A DNA stretch of 64,000 nucleotides. Origin: RFSX01 sp964495785. GTDB taxonomy: Bacteria; Bacteroidota; Bacteroidia; Chitinophagales; Saprospiraceae. A model generated the notes under the pieces. It did not search any database. It was not told the origin of the DNA and saw only the letters and a program-made list of their open reading frames with translations. The position numbers and the translations under genes are program-made. The DNA lies in contig CAZBXL010000005.1 in assembly GCA_964495785.1 (NCBI GenBank), positions 1 to 64,000 of the forward strand, written 5' to 3'. Each line of letters starts with the position of its first letter. Positions within the stretch are counted from its first letter, which is position 1. Below, in pieces: positions 24,901-33,840 of this stretch.

Positions 24901-26148
24901 TAAAATATTATCATTTTCATCATACCATGTGAAGATCAAATCGTTATTGTCACTGTCTACATATACTTCAGTAGATTGTACATCGCATGTAAGAATATCT
25001 TCTATAATTACATTTATATCTAATGGTTCGATGTCAGAATAGATTTCTATAATCTCTTCTTTCTCACAACCATTGTCATCGGTCACTGTAACAAAATATT
25101 CTCCAGCCTGATCAGCTATCAAAGTATAGCCATCATCTATGACATTTATAATATTTCCATCATTAGTGTCCCATATGATTGTATAACCTGCATCGGGAGA
25201 TATGTCTAACTCTACGAGTGTCTCAAATGTATTGCAGTCTATATCTTCTGGAGAGTTATAGTCAATTAGAAAATCTGAAATCGTTACATCAAAACTCATT
25301 TCTTCTTCGCATATTCTGAAGAACCCAATGTCATCTAATGCAAAGTCATTTCCACCCGTTGCCGTATTTTGATTTGTGACACATATTTCGACGGAGGTCT
25401 CGCCATCTGCTTGCCATTCGGCTTCAAAAAATTCCCAACCGCAAGTTGATCCAGATAATCCAAATACATCACCTATGAGGCTGCCGTCTATAGAGAACTG
25501 TAGACTTGCTGGAGAGCTTGAATTTACAGATGTACCATAAGCATTAAAAATATAACTTCCATCAGGATCTACACACACCTCTTGGCACCACACTTGTTGT
25601 AACGAACCGGCACCATTGACGACCATCATATTACCACCACCTCCATTATCACTACAAGGATCAAAATTAGTATGACCATCACTCGGATCAGAGATAACAT
25701 TATAAGCACCCTCGCAACCAAGATATCCTGCTCCATGATTACAATTTCCTTGACCTTGAAAGTAGTCTGTTGTAAATCCTCCATCACCTCCTTCAAAATC
25801 TCCGTTGACAATAATGTTGTCAAAACTTAAATAATTGGCCTTTAAGGTAAATGTAGTCGCTTTGTCCACATCGACAAATTCGTTAAGATCATAAGGCGTT
25901 TCTATTCCATCTTCACACCATACATAATCGTCATAGAGACCATTGATCTCACCTCCTAAAAAAACTTCTCCGTCACTACATATTGTGATATCTGAAGGTA
26001 CAGTTATTTGTATATCACAGTCTGTAGGGTCATCTATATTCTCGGGAAGTTCAGGTAGTGAAAAAATGCTTGCATTGTAGCTTAGTATCAATACGATGAT
26101 ACTTATGGTTTTAATTAAGGGTCTATTTTTGGCAAACAGAAAATGCAT
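21904..26148 (-). CDS. Giant cell-surface repeat protein with T9SS type B sorting domain
   Basis: The 1,414 residues begin with a signal peptide (about 1-31). A Cys-containing jelly-roll/lectin-like domain lies at about 110-285 (NGDFEGGDGGF through GNDFALDDIGFF, the pattern of carbohydrate-binding 'DDI' modules). About a dozen PKD/SprB-like repeats of about 85 residues follow, each ending in a variant of 'Y.v.v.d.nGC...d.i.i' (DNGCEKEEIIEI, DNGCTHTDSIEI, NNGCISEDSITV, DNGCSSDTILTV). The last about 100 residues are the gliding-motility-associated C-terminal domain (IYDRWGNKVFENENF, GWNGNFN, QGVYVYYAVL), which routes the protein through the type IX system to the cell surface. It is likely an adhesin. 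No PorP/SprF-type partner gene lies beside it. Confidence 0.93.
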   Translation of the reverse strand: MHFLFAKNRPLIKTISIIVLILSYNASIFSLPELPENIDDPTDCDIQITVPSDITICSDGEVFLGGEINGLYDDYVWCEDGIETPYDLNEFVDVDKATTFTLKANYLSFDNIIVNGDFEGGDGGFTTDYFQGQGNCNHGAGYLGCEGAYNVISDPSDGHTNFDPCSDNGGGGNMMVVNGAGSLQQVWCQEVCVDPDGSYIFNAYGTSVNSSSPASLQFSIDGSLIGDVFGLSGSTCGWEFFEAEWQADGETSVEICVTNQNTATGGNDFALDDIGFFRICEEEMSFDVTISDFLIDYNSPEDIDCNTFETLVELDISPDAGYTIIWDTNDGNIINVIDDGYTLIADQAGEYFVTVTDDNGCEKEEIIEIYSDIEPLDINVIIEDILTCDVQSTEVYVDSDNNDLIFTWYDENDNILSFDETIDLSMAGSYYVISEDEDTGCDKRVDFEVIENITPPEFLLSKSSDLDCNTTSVTISLDTISNNVIWEVPVNYPPSIPIPTDSEISAFEPGIYIATIESDNGCTHTDSIEILESIPLFDYSIQADSIINCNIPRASIDIQYDTTNFNIDWLTLADTYNDSISFSLSTAGVYLFTLQDTIGCELTDSIIIASDMAPPTPINVQADLISCTEPTSTVTADNPNNYDITWTQLNGTGGVGDSYQVSETGILSYTYTAANGCTAHDSLTIEASDDIPILNISGDTLTCEITNVELTLTSDKPIVNYTWSNTTETNLSNQNNITVTDADTYSIEVITDLGCVATAEFVVEIDTISPLLMLPADNIIDCSTSIISEDVIIDDNYRSVLYTGDWYDELDNNITITDEGTYTLSVIGNNGCISEDSITVITDTIPILVDIITDTILDCNIDTLIASFTTNDTYTSIRWDSHNGTSRDSILSITSPGTYTLTAIGDNGCISSDMIEIIQDVLPPTFMASASEINCAFPQSTISVNASHPTESIIYQDSNGIVIGSGNNFMTDIAETITIEVTGTNGCISSAEITAQVDLDNFDFEVTADTITCNMTEVMVAISDSLDYFESNIYDINGNRIGDLSDPVSEAGMYVIELILENGCTSTDDLMIEEDYTTVDFSVSDIELSCANSSAPLRLNILSNYDKVEILNASNEIIGDENTSLSESGTYEVIVYNVNGCTNTKSFDVIELLDVPQLENYSIDYLDCGESIALQISNIQGGLAPYTITIDNNLIAELNEINTLAAAGQYSIQIEDDNGCSSDTILTVPELIPLMVEPISDIMINAGENPQLNLNVNRPLNEIQEIQWRDEVFLSCYDCLNPIFSGDTTTSYQVNVLDIYGCTTETEIRIILERVINYYIPNVIHLSNNNPAERNFTLFSDGDDIALIESLSIYDRWGNKVFENENFLANDPSLGWNGNFNEVSVEQGVYVYYAVLITAEGEKISLAGDLTVLR

Positions 26149-26432
26149 TAGCTAAATTTACTAATTATAGATTAATAGAAAGACTACAATTGAGTTAAAA
26201 GACAAATGTCAAAATATTGACATACTTAATGTCTTGTCTATAAGTCTTCAAGACAATTTCCCTCACTTGGTATGAGCTCATATTTTTTAGATGTAATTAA
26301 TGATGCTTTACCTATTGGCAGGATTTATATCATTAGATGATGTAGTTGTAAATCAATTATTGTACTCTATAAATTTTTACTTTTATGAAAGTGCACTATT
26401 TTACATCATTCACTTGACTAACTAATTTTATA

Positions 26433-29400
26433 ATGAAGAATTTATACTGCCTTATTTTTTCGTTGATATGTATGACTTTATCATTATCTGCACAGGATAT
26501 TGATTTTGATCATATGAAAGCTTTAGAATTTAGAAACATTGGTCCTGCAGGTATGAGTGGTAGAGTCACTGCCATCGATGTCAATCTGAGAGACAAAGAT
26601 CATATAATCATAGGGTCAGCATCTGGAGGTGTATGGGAATCTAAAAATGGTGGTATCTCATGGAAGCCATTATTCGATGATCAACCGACGCTATCAATCG
26701 GAGCTTTGAAAATCAATCAAAATAATCCTTCAGAAATATGGGTAGGTACAGGAGAAGGTAACCCGAGAAATTCTCATAATAGTGGAGCTGGTGTTTTCAA
26801 AACTGTAGATGGTGGTAAGACATGGTCGTATAAAGGTCTTAAGGATACTAAACTTATTCACAGAATAATTATCAATAAACTTAATCCTAATGAAGTTCTC
26901 GTGGGAGCTATGGGTTCTGCTTGGGGGGCATCTTCAGCAAGAGGTGTATACTTGTCGAAGGATGGTGGCGAGAACTGGACTAAGACATTATATGTAGATG
27001 ACAATGTAGGTATCGCAGATATGGTTGCTGATCCACATAACCCCAATAAGATCATTGCGGCGATGTGGGAGTTTGGTAGAACGCCATGGGGATTTAATTC
27101 AGGTGGTGAGGGCTCAGGTATTCATATCAGTTATGATGGTGGGAGTACATGGAAGAAAGTATCAAGTAAAGAAGGATTACCTAAAGGTGACTTAGGAAGA
27201 ATCGGATTAGCATTTGCAGCGTCTAAGCCAGGATTAGTTTATGCTCTTGTAGAAGCCAAAGAGAATGCCTTATATAAAAGTACAGATGGTGGTGAGAAGT
27301 GGACGATGGTCAGTAATAAAAATGTAGGTAACCGACCATTCTACTACGCAGAAATCTACGTTGATCCTCTTAATGAAAATCGTATTTATAATCTATGGAG
27401 TTACGTGAGTAAGTCAGAAGATGGTGGTAAGACATTTAAGACAATTGCTGATTACGGTAATAATGTGCATCCTGATCATCATGCCTTCTGGATAGATCCT
27501 GATGATTCTAATTATGTCATAGATGGCAATGACGGGGGACTGAATATCTCTCGTGATGGAACAGAGTCATGGCAGTTTATTACAAATCTTCCTTTAGGAC
27601 AATTTTATCATGTAGACGTAGATAATGATTTTCCCTATAATGTTTACGGAGGTATGCAAGATAACGGCTCGTGGGTGGGGCCAGGTTATGTACTCAAGCG
27701 TGGTGGTATTAGAAATTATGATTGGCAGGAGCTTTACTTTGGTGACGGATTTGATGTAGCGCCAAGAAGAGACAATAATAGATATGGTTATGCCATGTCG
27801 CAAGGTGGTAATGTAGGCATGTGGGATCGTGAGACAGGCAGAAATCAGTTTATACAACCCGTACATCCCGATGGAGTTAAGTTGCGATACAATTGGAATG
27901 CAGCATTAGCACTAGATCCTAATAATGATTGCGGATTATATTTTGGTAGTCAGTTTGTACATCGCAGTTCAGATTGTGGTCTGACATGGGACGTGATATC
28001 ACCCGACCTGACAACCAATGATACGATAAAGCAAAATCAGTCTAAGAGTGGAGGACTGACATTAGATATTACAGGAGCTGAGAATCATACTACTATATTA
28101 GCTATAGCACCGAGTCCTCATGATGATAAGGTTATCTGGGCAGGAACAGATGATGGCAACTTACAAGTGACTAAAGATGGAGGTACAAGTTGGACTAATC
28201 TAACTTCATTATTACCATCTTGTCCTAAGAATCCGTTCATCCCACAGATAGAGGTATCAAAGAAAAATAAAGGAGAAGTTTTTGTCGTCGTTAATAATTA
28301 TCGTCAGAATGACTGGGGAGCCTATCTATATCATACTACTAATAATGGCGCCACATGGAGACGTATCGTTAATGATAATCAGGTAGCTGGATTTGTTTGT
28401 TCAGTTGTACAAGATCCTGTCGAGGATGACTTGATATTTCTGGGCACAGATGTAGGCTTGTATTTTTCTTTAGACCATGGAAGCTCTTGGAAGAAATGGG
28501 AGAAAGGACTGCCTCCAGTACAGATAAGAGATATGAAAATACAAGAGACAGATAGCGACCTTGTCCTCGGAACATTTGGACGTTCGTTTTGGATACTTGA
28601 TGATATACAACCCTTACGGGAAATGTCTCAAGCTGGGCTTGGTAAATTCATGGATACACCTTTTAAGGTCACCCAACCTAATACAGCCTATAAGACATCT
28701 ATGCGATCGTACAATGGCATCAGGTTCATAGCTCAAGGAGAATTCGTCGGAGATAATAGATCTACGGCGGCCTCATTTACAATATGGAATAAGCCTAAAG
28801 AAGAGACAAAAGATGGTGATATGAAATCTGAAGATAAGCGTAAGGGTAGTGAGAAGAAATATAAAGAATCCAAAAATAAAAAGTCAAAAAAGAAAAAGTC
28901 TGACAAAGAGAAAAAGGCATCCGATGCTGATGATAAAATGTCATCTGATAATGATAAGAAGAGTAAAGGCTCTAAGAAAGGAGAAGTCAAAATTTTATGC
29001 ATTGATGATCAGGGAGATACATTAAGAACATTCTCAAGAAAGCTAAAACCGGGATTTAATAGAGTCTCTTGGAATCCTGATACGAAAGGCATTGATTATC
29101 CAAGTAGACAAGATAGAAAAGAAAAAAGAGAACCTGGAGGGATGCCAATATTGCCAGGAGATTATAAGATGGTATTTGAATATGGCGAGCACAAAGACTC
29201 CACTATGCTGACTGTGGCATTAGATCCGAGAATTGACTCAGATATAATAGATACTCAAGCTAAGTACGATGCGATGAAAGAATATAATACATCTGTAACA
29301 GCGGCAACTGAAGCTTTTGACAATCTTAAAAAAGCAAAGAAATCCCTGAGTCTCTACAAAAAAATAATAGATGTACAAGAGGATACGATAACTGAGGTAT

Positions 29401-29729
29401 ATAATAAAAAGCATAAAGCAATCAGCAGTAAGATAGATAGTATTATGAATCTATATATGCTGCCAGAACCGTCAAAGCCACAGTATGAAGATAGCTCCCA
29501 CACATTGATGGACAAGATATATAAAGGGAGGAGGTACATAGGTACGTCGATGAAAGAGCCATCACCTAACGGAAGATTTGCTGTAGATCAAGGTGAGAAA
29601 GGAATAGTAGAAATGTTAGATGTTGTAAATGGTTTCTTCTCTACAGATTGGAAGGAGTACGTAGAAGAAATTAAGTCTCTACCACTCAATATTTATGATG
29701 AGTATGAACCCGTAAAAATAGAGGAATAG
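26433..29729 (+). CDS. Exported BNR/sortilin-type beta-propeller protein with Lys-rich insert
   Basis: The 1,098 residues have a signal peptide (1-20, ends SLSAQ). At least eleven Asp-box (S.DGG.tW) repeats between about 65 and 690 (SKNGGISW, TVDGGKTW, SKDGGENW, STDGGEKW, TKDGGTSW, SLDHGSSW) form VPS10/sortilin-like propellers. Residues about 787-852 are a low-complexity Lys/Asp/Ser stretch (SKNKKSKKKKSDKEKKAS). The C-terminal third is the domain usually attached in this Bacteroidota family (LKPGFNRVSWNPDTKG, LDPRIDSD). Family members were once labelled glycosyl hydrolases, but no catalytic residues are evident. It probably acts in the periplasm or on the surface in protein or glycan binding. 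Confidence 0.9.
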   Translation: MKNLYCLIFSLICMTLSLSAQDIDFDHMKALEFRNIGPAGMSGRVTAIDVNLRDKDHIIIGSASGGVWESKNGGISWKPLFDDQPTLSIGALKINQNNPSEIWVGTGEGNPRNSHNSGAGVFKTVDGGKTWSYKGLKDTKLIHRIIINKLNPNEVLVGAMGSAWGASSARGVYLSKDGGENWTKTLYVDDNVGIADMVADPHNPNKIIAAMWEFGRTPWGFNSGGEGSGIHISYDGGSTWKKVSSKEGLPKGDLGRIGLAFAASKPGLVYALVEAKENALYKSTDGGEKWTMVSNKNVGNRPFYYAEIYVDPLNENRIYNLWSYVSKSEDGGKTFKTIADYGNNVHPDHHAFWIDPDDSNYVIDGNDGGLNISRDGTESWQFITNLPLGQFYHVDVDNDFPYNVYGGMQDNGSWVGPGYVLKRGGIRNYDWQELYFGDGFDVAPRRDNNRYGYAMSQGGNVGMWDRETGRNQFIQPVHPDGVKLRYNWNAALALDPNNDCGLYFGSQFVHRSSDCGLTWDVISPDLTTNDTIKQNQSKSGGLTLDITGAENHTTILAIAPSPHDDKVIWAGTDDGNLQVTKDGGTSWTNLTSLLPSCPKNPFIPQIEVSKKNKGEVFVVVNNYRQNDWGAYLYHTTNNGATWRRIVNDNQVAGFVCSVVQDPVEDDLIFLGTDVGLYFSLDHGSSWKKWEKGLPPVQIRDMKIQETDSDLVLGTFGRSFWILDDIQPLREMSQAGLGKFMDTPFKVTQPNTAYKTSMRSYNGIRFIAQGEFVGDNRSTAASFTIWNKPKEETKDGDMKSEDKRKGSEKKYKESKNKKSKKKKSDKEKKASDADDKMSSDNDKKSKGSKKGEVKILCIDDQGDTLRTFSRKLKPGFNRVSWNPDTKGIDYPSRQDRKEKREPGGMPILPGDYKMVFEYGEHKDSTMLTVALDPRIDSDIIDTQAKYDAMKEYNTSVTAATEAFDNLKKAKKSLSLYKKIIDVQEDTITEVYNKKHKAISSKIDSIMNLYMLPEPSKPQYEDSSHTLMDKIYKGRRYIGTSMKEPSPNGRFAVDQGEKGIVEMLDVVNGFFSTDWKEYVEEIKSLPLNIYDEYEPVKIEE

Positions 29730-29889
29730 AAGATGTTGTGTTTCTTTTCATTGCGAGCGAAGAATGAATCGAGTAATCTTCAGTAAGAAACTAGATTGTC
29801 TTCTTGATTAACAGGATTCAAGTTCAACTATCATACACTGGCGATATCTGAAGATATCTCCAAGCGGCTAGCGCCTTAGTCGATATAAA

Positions 29890-29931
29890 AAAGAAACAAA
29901 AAGAATAGGAGGTAAATAAATTACCTCCTAT
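29890..29931 (-). terminator. Intrinsic terminator for rsmE (minus strand)
   Basis: A perfect 11-base stem (ATAGGAGGTAA / TTACCTCCTAT, 29905-29931, five-base loop) is followed in minus-strand direction by a T-rich tract. It ends the rsmE transcript. The rest of the 372-base gap 29730-30101 shows nothing else I recognise. Confidence 0.65.
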
Positions 29932-30101
29932 CGCTTCTTAGGGTTAAAAGTATTCAACACTCTAAAATGACTACCTAAAATGAAATTGTTTTACTATTGG
30001 CTTTATTTGACTATTCAAATTTAAGAAGCAATATTGGTTTATTTATCACCTAAAAGGGTGAATTTTTTTGTACAATCTGACCTCATCAAAATGTAATACC
30101 A

Positions 30102-30791
30102 TTAAGTAATGATATGAGTTAACGCAACGATGCCCGCCGTCTCGGTTCTTAGTCTGTTATTGGAGATGTTAACAGTAATGAAATCATTCTGTGTTGCGTT
30201 ATTTAATTCCTCTTCCGTAAAGTCACCCTCTGGTCCTACTAAGATTATGACAGACTGCTTTTGAATGATCTCTTGTCTTAGGTCATTATTATCAGGATTG
30301 TAATGAGCTATATATCTAAGGTCATATTGTTGCGCCATCTCCATTAATTTAGAGAAGGATATCGTATCGGTTATAGAGGGATGATAATGTTGCATTGATT
30401 GTATAGCAGCGCTTCTGATGATCTTCTTTGATCGATCTATATTTATTTTGATACGCTCAGAATTTTTTGTTTTAAGAGGGATGATATGATGGACTCCTAT
30501 CTCTACACTTTTTTCGACAAAAAATTCCCAACGCGATCGATTTTTGGGTGGAGCTATAGCTATCGTGTAATTGTTATGGGGAACTTCGTTTTTAGATATT
30601 GATTGTATTGTAAGTTGAGCTGATTTTTTTGATATAGAATCGATGACAGCCATTCCAGATTGTCCTAATCCGTCAGTTATGGCGATACTGTCACCGACAC
30701 GTTTTCTGAGGACCTTACAGCAATGTACGTACTCTTCATCTTCCAGGAAAGCGACTTTACCATCAATACTATTTACAAAAAAGAAGATCAT
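30102..30791 (-). CDS. rsmE: 16S rRNA (uracil-1498-N3)-methyltransferase
   Basis: The 229 residues match RsmE: an N-terminal PUA-like domain (HCCKVLRKRVGDSIAITDGLG), then a SPOUT fold with KNRSRWEFFVEKSVEIGVHH and the knot motifs ILVGPEGDFTEEEL and NNRLRTETAG. It methylates U1498 in the 30S decoding region with SAM. Length and motifs are normal. It is divergent from rseP with 128 bases between starts. Confidence 0.95.
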   Translation of the reverse strand: MIFFFVNSIDGKVAFLEDEEYVHCCKVLRKRVGDSIAITDGLGQSGMAVIDSISKKSAQLTIQSISKNEVPHNNYTIAIAPPKNRSRWEFFVEKSVEIGVHHIIPLKTKNSERIKINIDRSKKIIRSAAIQSMQHYHPSITDTISFSKLMEMAQQYDLRYIAHYNPDNNDLRQEIIQKQSVIILVGPEGDFTEEELNNATQNDFITVNISNNRLRTETAGIVALTHIIT

Positions 30792-30919
30792 ATAGACTAT
30801 GAATTTTATTCATAAAATTACTTGCAAAACTAATCCTATAATAATTGCTACTTTTGAACAGTTTAATCAGCAATGCAGTTTAATAAAAGAGTATAATTGA
30901 CTCAACGATTTTTAATGAT

Positions 30920-32311
30920 ATGTGGATAACAGTAGCGCAATTTATATTAAGTCTTTCAATTCTTATAGTACTTCATGAATTAGGTCATTTTAGCACAGCT
31001 AAGTGGTTTAAAACAAGGGTAGAAAAGTTTTACTTGTTTTTCAATCCTTACTTTTCGCTTTTTAAGGTTCAGGTAGGGGAGACAGAGTACGGCTTAGGAT
31101 GGTTGCCATTAGGTGGCTATGTCAAGATATCGGGAATGATAGATGAAAGTTTTGATTCAGAACAGATGTCTGGTCCACCTCAGCCATGGGAGTTTAGAGC
31201 AAAGCCCGCTTGGCAGCGACTTATCATCATGATAGGTGGTGTGACAGTCAATTTTATTTTGGGAATTATATTATTTGGCGTTGTCTTTTTTGTGTGGGGA
31301 GAAAAATATCTCCCTTCTTCTGAATTAAAAGAAGGTATCGTCGTTACAGAACAAGGCTATGAGTTAGGTCTAAGAGACGGGGATAAAATCATAAAAGTGG
31401 GGGACTTAGATGCATCAAAGTTTAGTCCAGGTTTAGTCAACAAAGGTCTCATCATAGACGGTGCTAAAACAATAGAAGTCGAAAGGTCGGGTACGGTCAA
31501 GACGATACCTGTCGATCCTAAGTGGGCACCATTGCTTTCAAAATATGAAAATAAAAATATGAGGCTTGTGGGCCTAAAGATGCCAGCTCAGGTTTCTAAT
31601 ATTTCTAAGAATTCGTTAGCTAAAGCGGGAGCAGCAGGAGTACAAAAAGATGATGTTATAATTGGCGTTAATGATAAAAAGGTAGACTATATGGATCAGT
31701 TTGTATCTGAGGTAATAGGACTGCCGAAAGATGGTACTCCTGAGACTACATTTACAATACTCAGAGGTCAGGACACACTTTCATTGAGTTACACAACATT
31801 GTTCGATAAAAAGAAGACAATAGGACAACGTCTTTTTAATAGGGATGCAGATAAGCAGAGACGTCTCGGATTTGAATTGTATGACTCAGAAAAGTTCTTT
31901 AACTACAAGTCAGAAAAGTTTGATATGGGTCCAGCATTAGCTAAAGGGTGGTCTGAGTCATGGGGTTTTCTCGGTGATCAGATTAATGCTTTCGGTCAGA
32001 TGTTTAAGGGAAATATAAAAGCTAAAGATTCATTAGGAAGTTTTATAAGTATAGGAAAACTATTTGGTCCAGAATGGGAGTGGAAGAGATTTTGGAGAAT
32101 GACGGCAATGTTGTCGATACTTCTCGGATTTTTTAATTTACTACCGATACCTGCATTGGATGGTGGTTATGTGATGTTTCTATTATTTGAAAGTATAACA
32201 GGAATTAAAGTGCCAGATTCAGTTATGGAAAAAGCTACGATGATAGGATTTTTCATTTTAATTGCTTTCATGATCTACGCTTTAGGTCTGGATATCGTTA
32301 GACATATGTAG
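30920..32311 (+). CDS. rseP: RIP zinc metalloprotease, RseP/site-2 protease
   Basis: The 463-residue membrane protease has HELGH (His19, Glu20, His23) in the first helix and the distal Asp in LLPIPALDGGYVMFLLFE. Two PDZ-like regions lie between (ELGLRDGDKIIKVGDLDASK; AAGVQKDDVIIGVNDKKVDY). It cuts anti-sigma factors and signal-peptide remnants within the membrane. The next gene, hscB, begins one base after its stop. Confidence 0.95.
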   Translation: MWITVAQFILSLSILIVLHELGHFSTAKWFKTRVEKFYLFFNPYFSLFKVQVGETEYGLGWLPLGGYVKISGMIDESFDSEQMSGPPQPWEFRAKPAWQRLIIMIGGVTVNFILGIILFGVVFFVWGEKYLPSSELKEGIVVTEQGYELGLRDGDKIIKVGDLDASKFSPGLVNKGLIIDGAKTIEVERSGTVKTIPVDPKWAPLLSKYENKNMRLVGLKMPAQVSNISKNSLAKAGAAGVQKDDVIIGVNDKKVDYMDQFVSEVIGLPKDGTPETTFTILRGQDTLSLSYTTLFDKKKTIGQRLFNRDADKQRRLGFELYDSEKFFNYKSEKFDMGPALAKGWSESWGFLGDQINAFGQMFKGNIKAKDSLGSFISIGKLFGPEWEWKRFWRMTAMLSILLGFFNLLPIPALDGGYVMFLLFESITGIKVPDSVMEKATMIGFFILIAFMIYALGLDIVRHM

Positions 32312-32312
32312 G

Positions 32313-32840
32313 ATGAATTTAAAGGATAAGAATTACTTTGAAATATTTGATCTTCCAGTTGCGATACAGATAGATGAAAAAGCGCTGACTAAGGCTTACT
32401 ACAGACTATCTATGCAATATCACCCAGATAGGTATACGCTTAAGAGTGCAGAAGAACAAAAAGAAGCCATTAATAATACAGCTATTATTAATGAGGCGTA
32501 TAAGGTGATCAAGGATAGACAATCACGTATTAAGAACATACTTCAGTTGTCTGGCGTTACATTAGAGGAAGGTAAGGAACGTGTCCCTCAAGATTTCTTA
32601 ATGGAAATGATGGATATCAACGAAGAGATTATGGAGTATAAAATGGAGCCTTCAGAAAAAGGTCTTCAAAGCTTAATCGGACAATTAGAAAAATTGGAAA
32701 GTAAAATTTTTGAACAAATTTCGCATTTTATTACTACTTTTAAAGCAGATAATATAGACCAACAATCACTTTTAGCATTAAAAGACTACTTCCTGAAAAA
32801 TCAATACATAAACAATATTAAACGTAATCTAAATGGCTAA
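32313..32840 (+). CDS. hscB: Fe-S cluster co-chaperone HscB (DnaJ-like)
   Basis: The 175 residues consist of an N-terminal J domain (YFEIFDLPVAIQIDEKALTK, then YYRLSMQYHPDRY with the HPD tripeptide) and a C-terminal three-helix region (FLMEMMDINEEIMEYKMEPS) that binds the scaffold IscU/SufU in known HscB. It lies between rseP and the NUMOD4-like gene with essentially no spacing. No hscA or isc genes are in the window. Confidence 0.9.
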   Translation: MNLKDKNYFEIFDLPVAIQIDEKALTKAYYRLSMQYHPDRYTLKSAEEQKEAINNTAIINEAYKVIKDRQSRIKNILQLSGVTLEEGKERVPQDFLMEMMDINEEIMEYKMEPSEKGLQSLIGQLEKLESKIFEQISHFITTFKADNIDQQSLLALKDYFLKNQYINNIKRNLNG

Positions 32841-33426
32841 GAAGAAAATTCCTGAAAACAGGGAAAAGAAAGTTAAAGACTTAAGAAATGAAAGTTGGAA
32901 AAAAATTGCAACCCCAGTTCCATCTAACAGAGTCAATTATTATATCTCTAATAAAGGTAGACTTAAGTCTATTTCTAAGAAAGATAAGTCTGAGTATTTA
33001 TTAAATCCATCTCCAGATAGACAAGGTTATATGCGATCTTCTGTCAAGTTAGAAGACAGAAACTATGCGATATACGTACACATGCAAGTGGCAAAGTACT
33101 GGTCAAAAAAGCCTACTAAAAATCAGGTGAAGTACATTCATAAAGATCTTGATAGGTCTAACAACAAGCCAGGCAACGTTGTATGGGTGACTGAGGAGAA
33201 GTGGAAACAGTATATTAAGGACAGAGCTAAGAAGTTCGGATTTGTAGCTCACAGAAAGGGAGGCAAGCCGAAATTAACTGAAAAACAAGTCGCTCAAATC
33301 AAAAAGTATCTTGCCCAAGGTAAGATGATGAAAAAGAAAATCGCTGAAAAATATGATGTTAGTCATACACAGATTAACAGAATAGAAAGCGGTGAAAACT
33401 GGAGTCACGTCAAAGCAAAAAAATAA
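32833..33426 (+). CDS. NUMOD4/degenerate HNH protein with C-terminal HTH
   Basis: The 197 residues have an N-terminal NUMOD4-like segment (ESWKKIATPVPSNRVNYYIS, then NKGRLKS). A degraded HNH-type region follows (AIYVHMQVAKYWSKKPTKNQ; YIHKDLDRSNNKPGNVVWVT), with His-Lys-Asp and Asn retained but the canonical 'vnHiDgnk.Nn' altered. The C-terminal helix-turn-helix is EKYDVSHTQINRIESGENW. The pattern is of a homing endonuclease domesticated as a DNA- or RNA-binding regulator. It overlaps the end of hscB by eight bases. Whether nuclease activity remains is uncertain. Confidence 0.8.
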   Translation: MAKKKIPENREKKVKDLRNESWKKIATPVPSNRVNYYISNKGRLKSISKKDKSEYLLNPSPDRQGYMRSSVKLEDRNYAIYVHMQVAKYWSKKPTKNQVKYIHKDLDRSNNKPGNVVWVTEEKWKQYIKDRAKKFGFVAHRKGGKPKLTEKQVAQIKKYLAQGKMMKKKIAEKYDVSHTQINRIESGENWSHVKAKK

Positions 33427-33509
33427 CTCTATAGTAGTTAGGCACATTTATTGTACAATCTAAGGTGAGAATGTAATGTGGAAATATTTTACCAAAAACG
33501 AATATTTCT

Positions 33510-33839
33510 ATGCACCCTTTGACCTTAGACTGTACACAAAATGACAGCGGAGCTACAGTATGTATATCCGGCTCGTTAGTTTCGATCAATGCCATTGATC
33601 TGAAGACTGAATTACACAAGTATATCAAGAAGCGACAAAAATTAATTGTCGACATTACTAATGTCACCGAAATAGACCTTACGGGTCTCAATACTTTGAT
33701 GTTTACTAAAATCAAATGCTCTCTGAAGTATTCAGAAATGGTATTAGTGGTTTCTGATCAGCATCCGATTCAAAAACTGATAAGATTGACACGTTCTGAG
33801 GGCCAATTCAATATCAGAGGTCCGGTTGTATTAGCTTAG
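33510..33839 (+). CDS. STAS-domain protein (anti-sigma-factor antagonist-like)
   Basis: The 109-residue single STAS domain reads ATVCISGSLVSINAIDLKTE, then KLIVDITNVTEIDLTGLNTL and SEMVLVVSDQHPIQKLIRLT. The usual phospho-acceptor position 'DS.G' reads DLTGLNT, so Ser is replaced by Thr one place later (T in LTG). It may still be phosphorylated by an unlinked kinase. No anti-sigma factor or sigma factor is adjacent. Its stop faces that of galE with one base between. Confidence 0.85.
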   Translation: MHPLTLDCTQNDSGATVCISGSLVSINAIDLKTELHKYIKKRQKLIVDITNVTEIDLTGLNTLMFTKIKCSLKYSEMVLVVSDQHPIQKLIRLTRSEGQFNIRGPVVLA

Positions 33840-33840
33840 G

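Noticed and set aside
28733..29002. 89-residue minus-strand ORF opposite the Lys-rich insert
   Set aside because: The Ser/Phe/Leu-only composition is the complement of AAA/AAG/GAT codons. It is a shadow frame.
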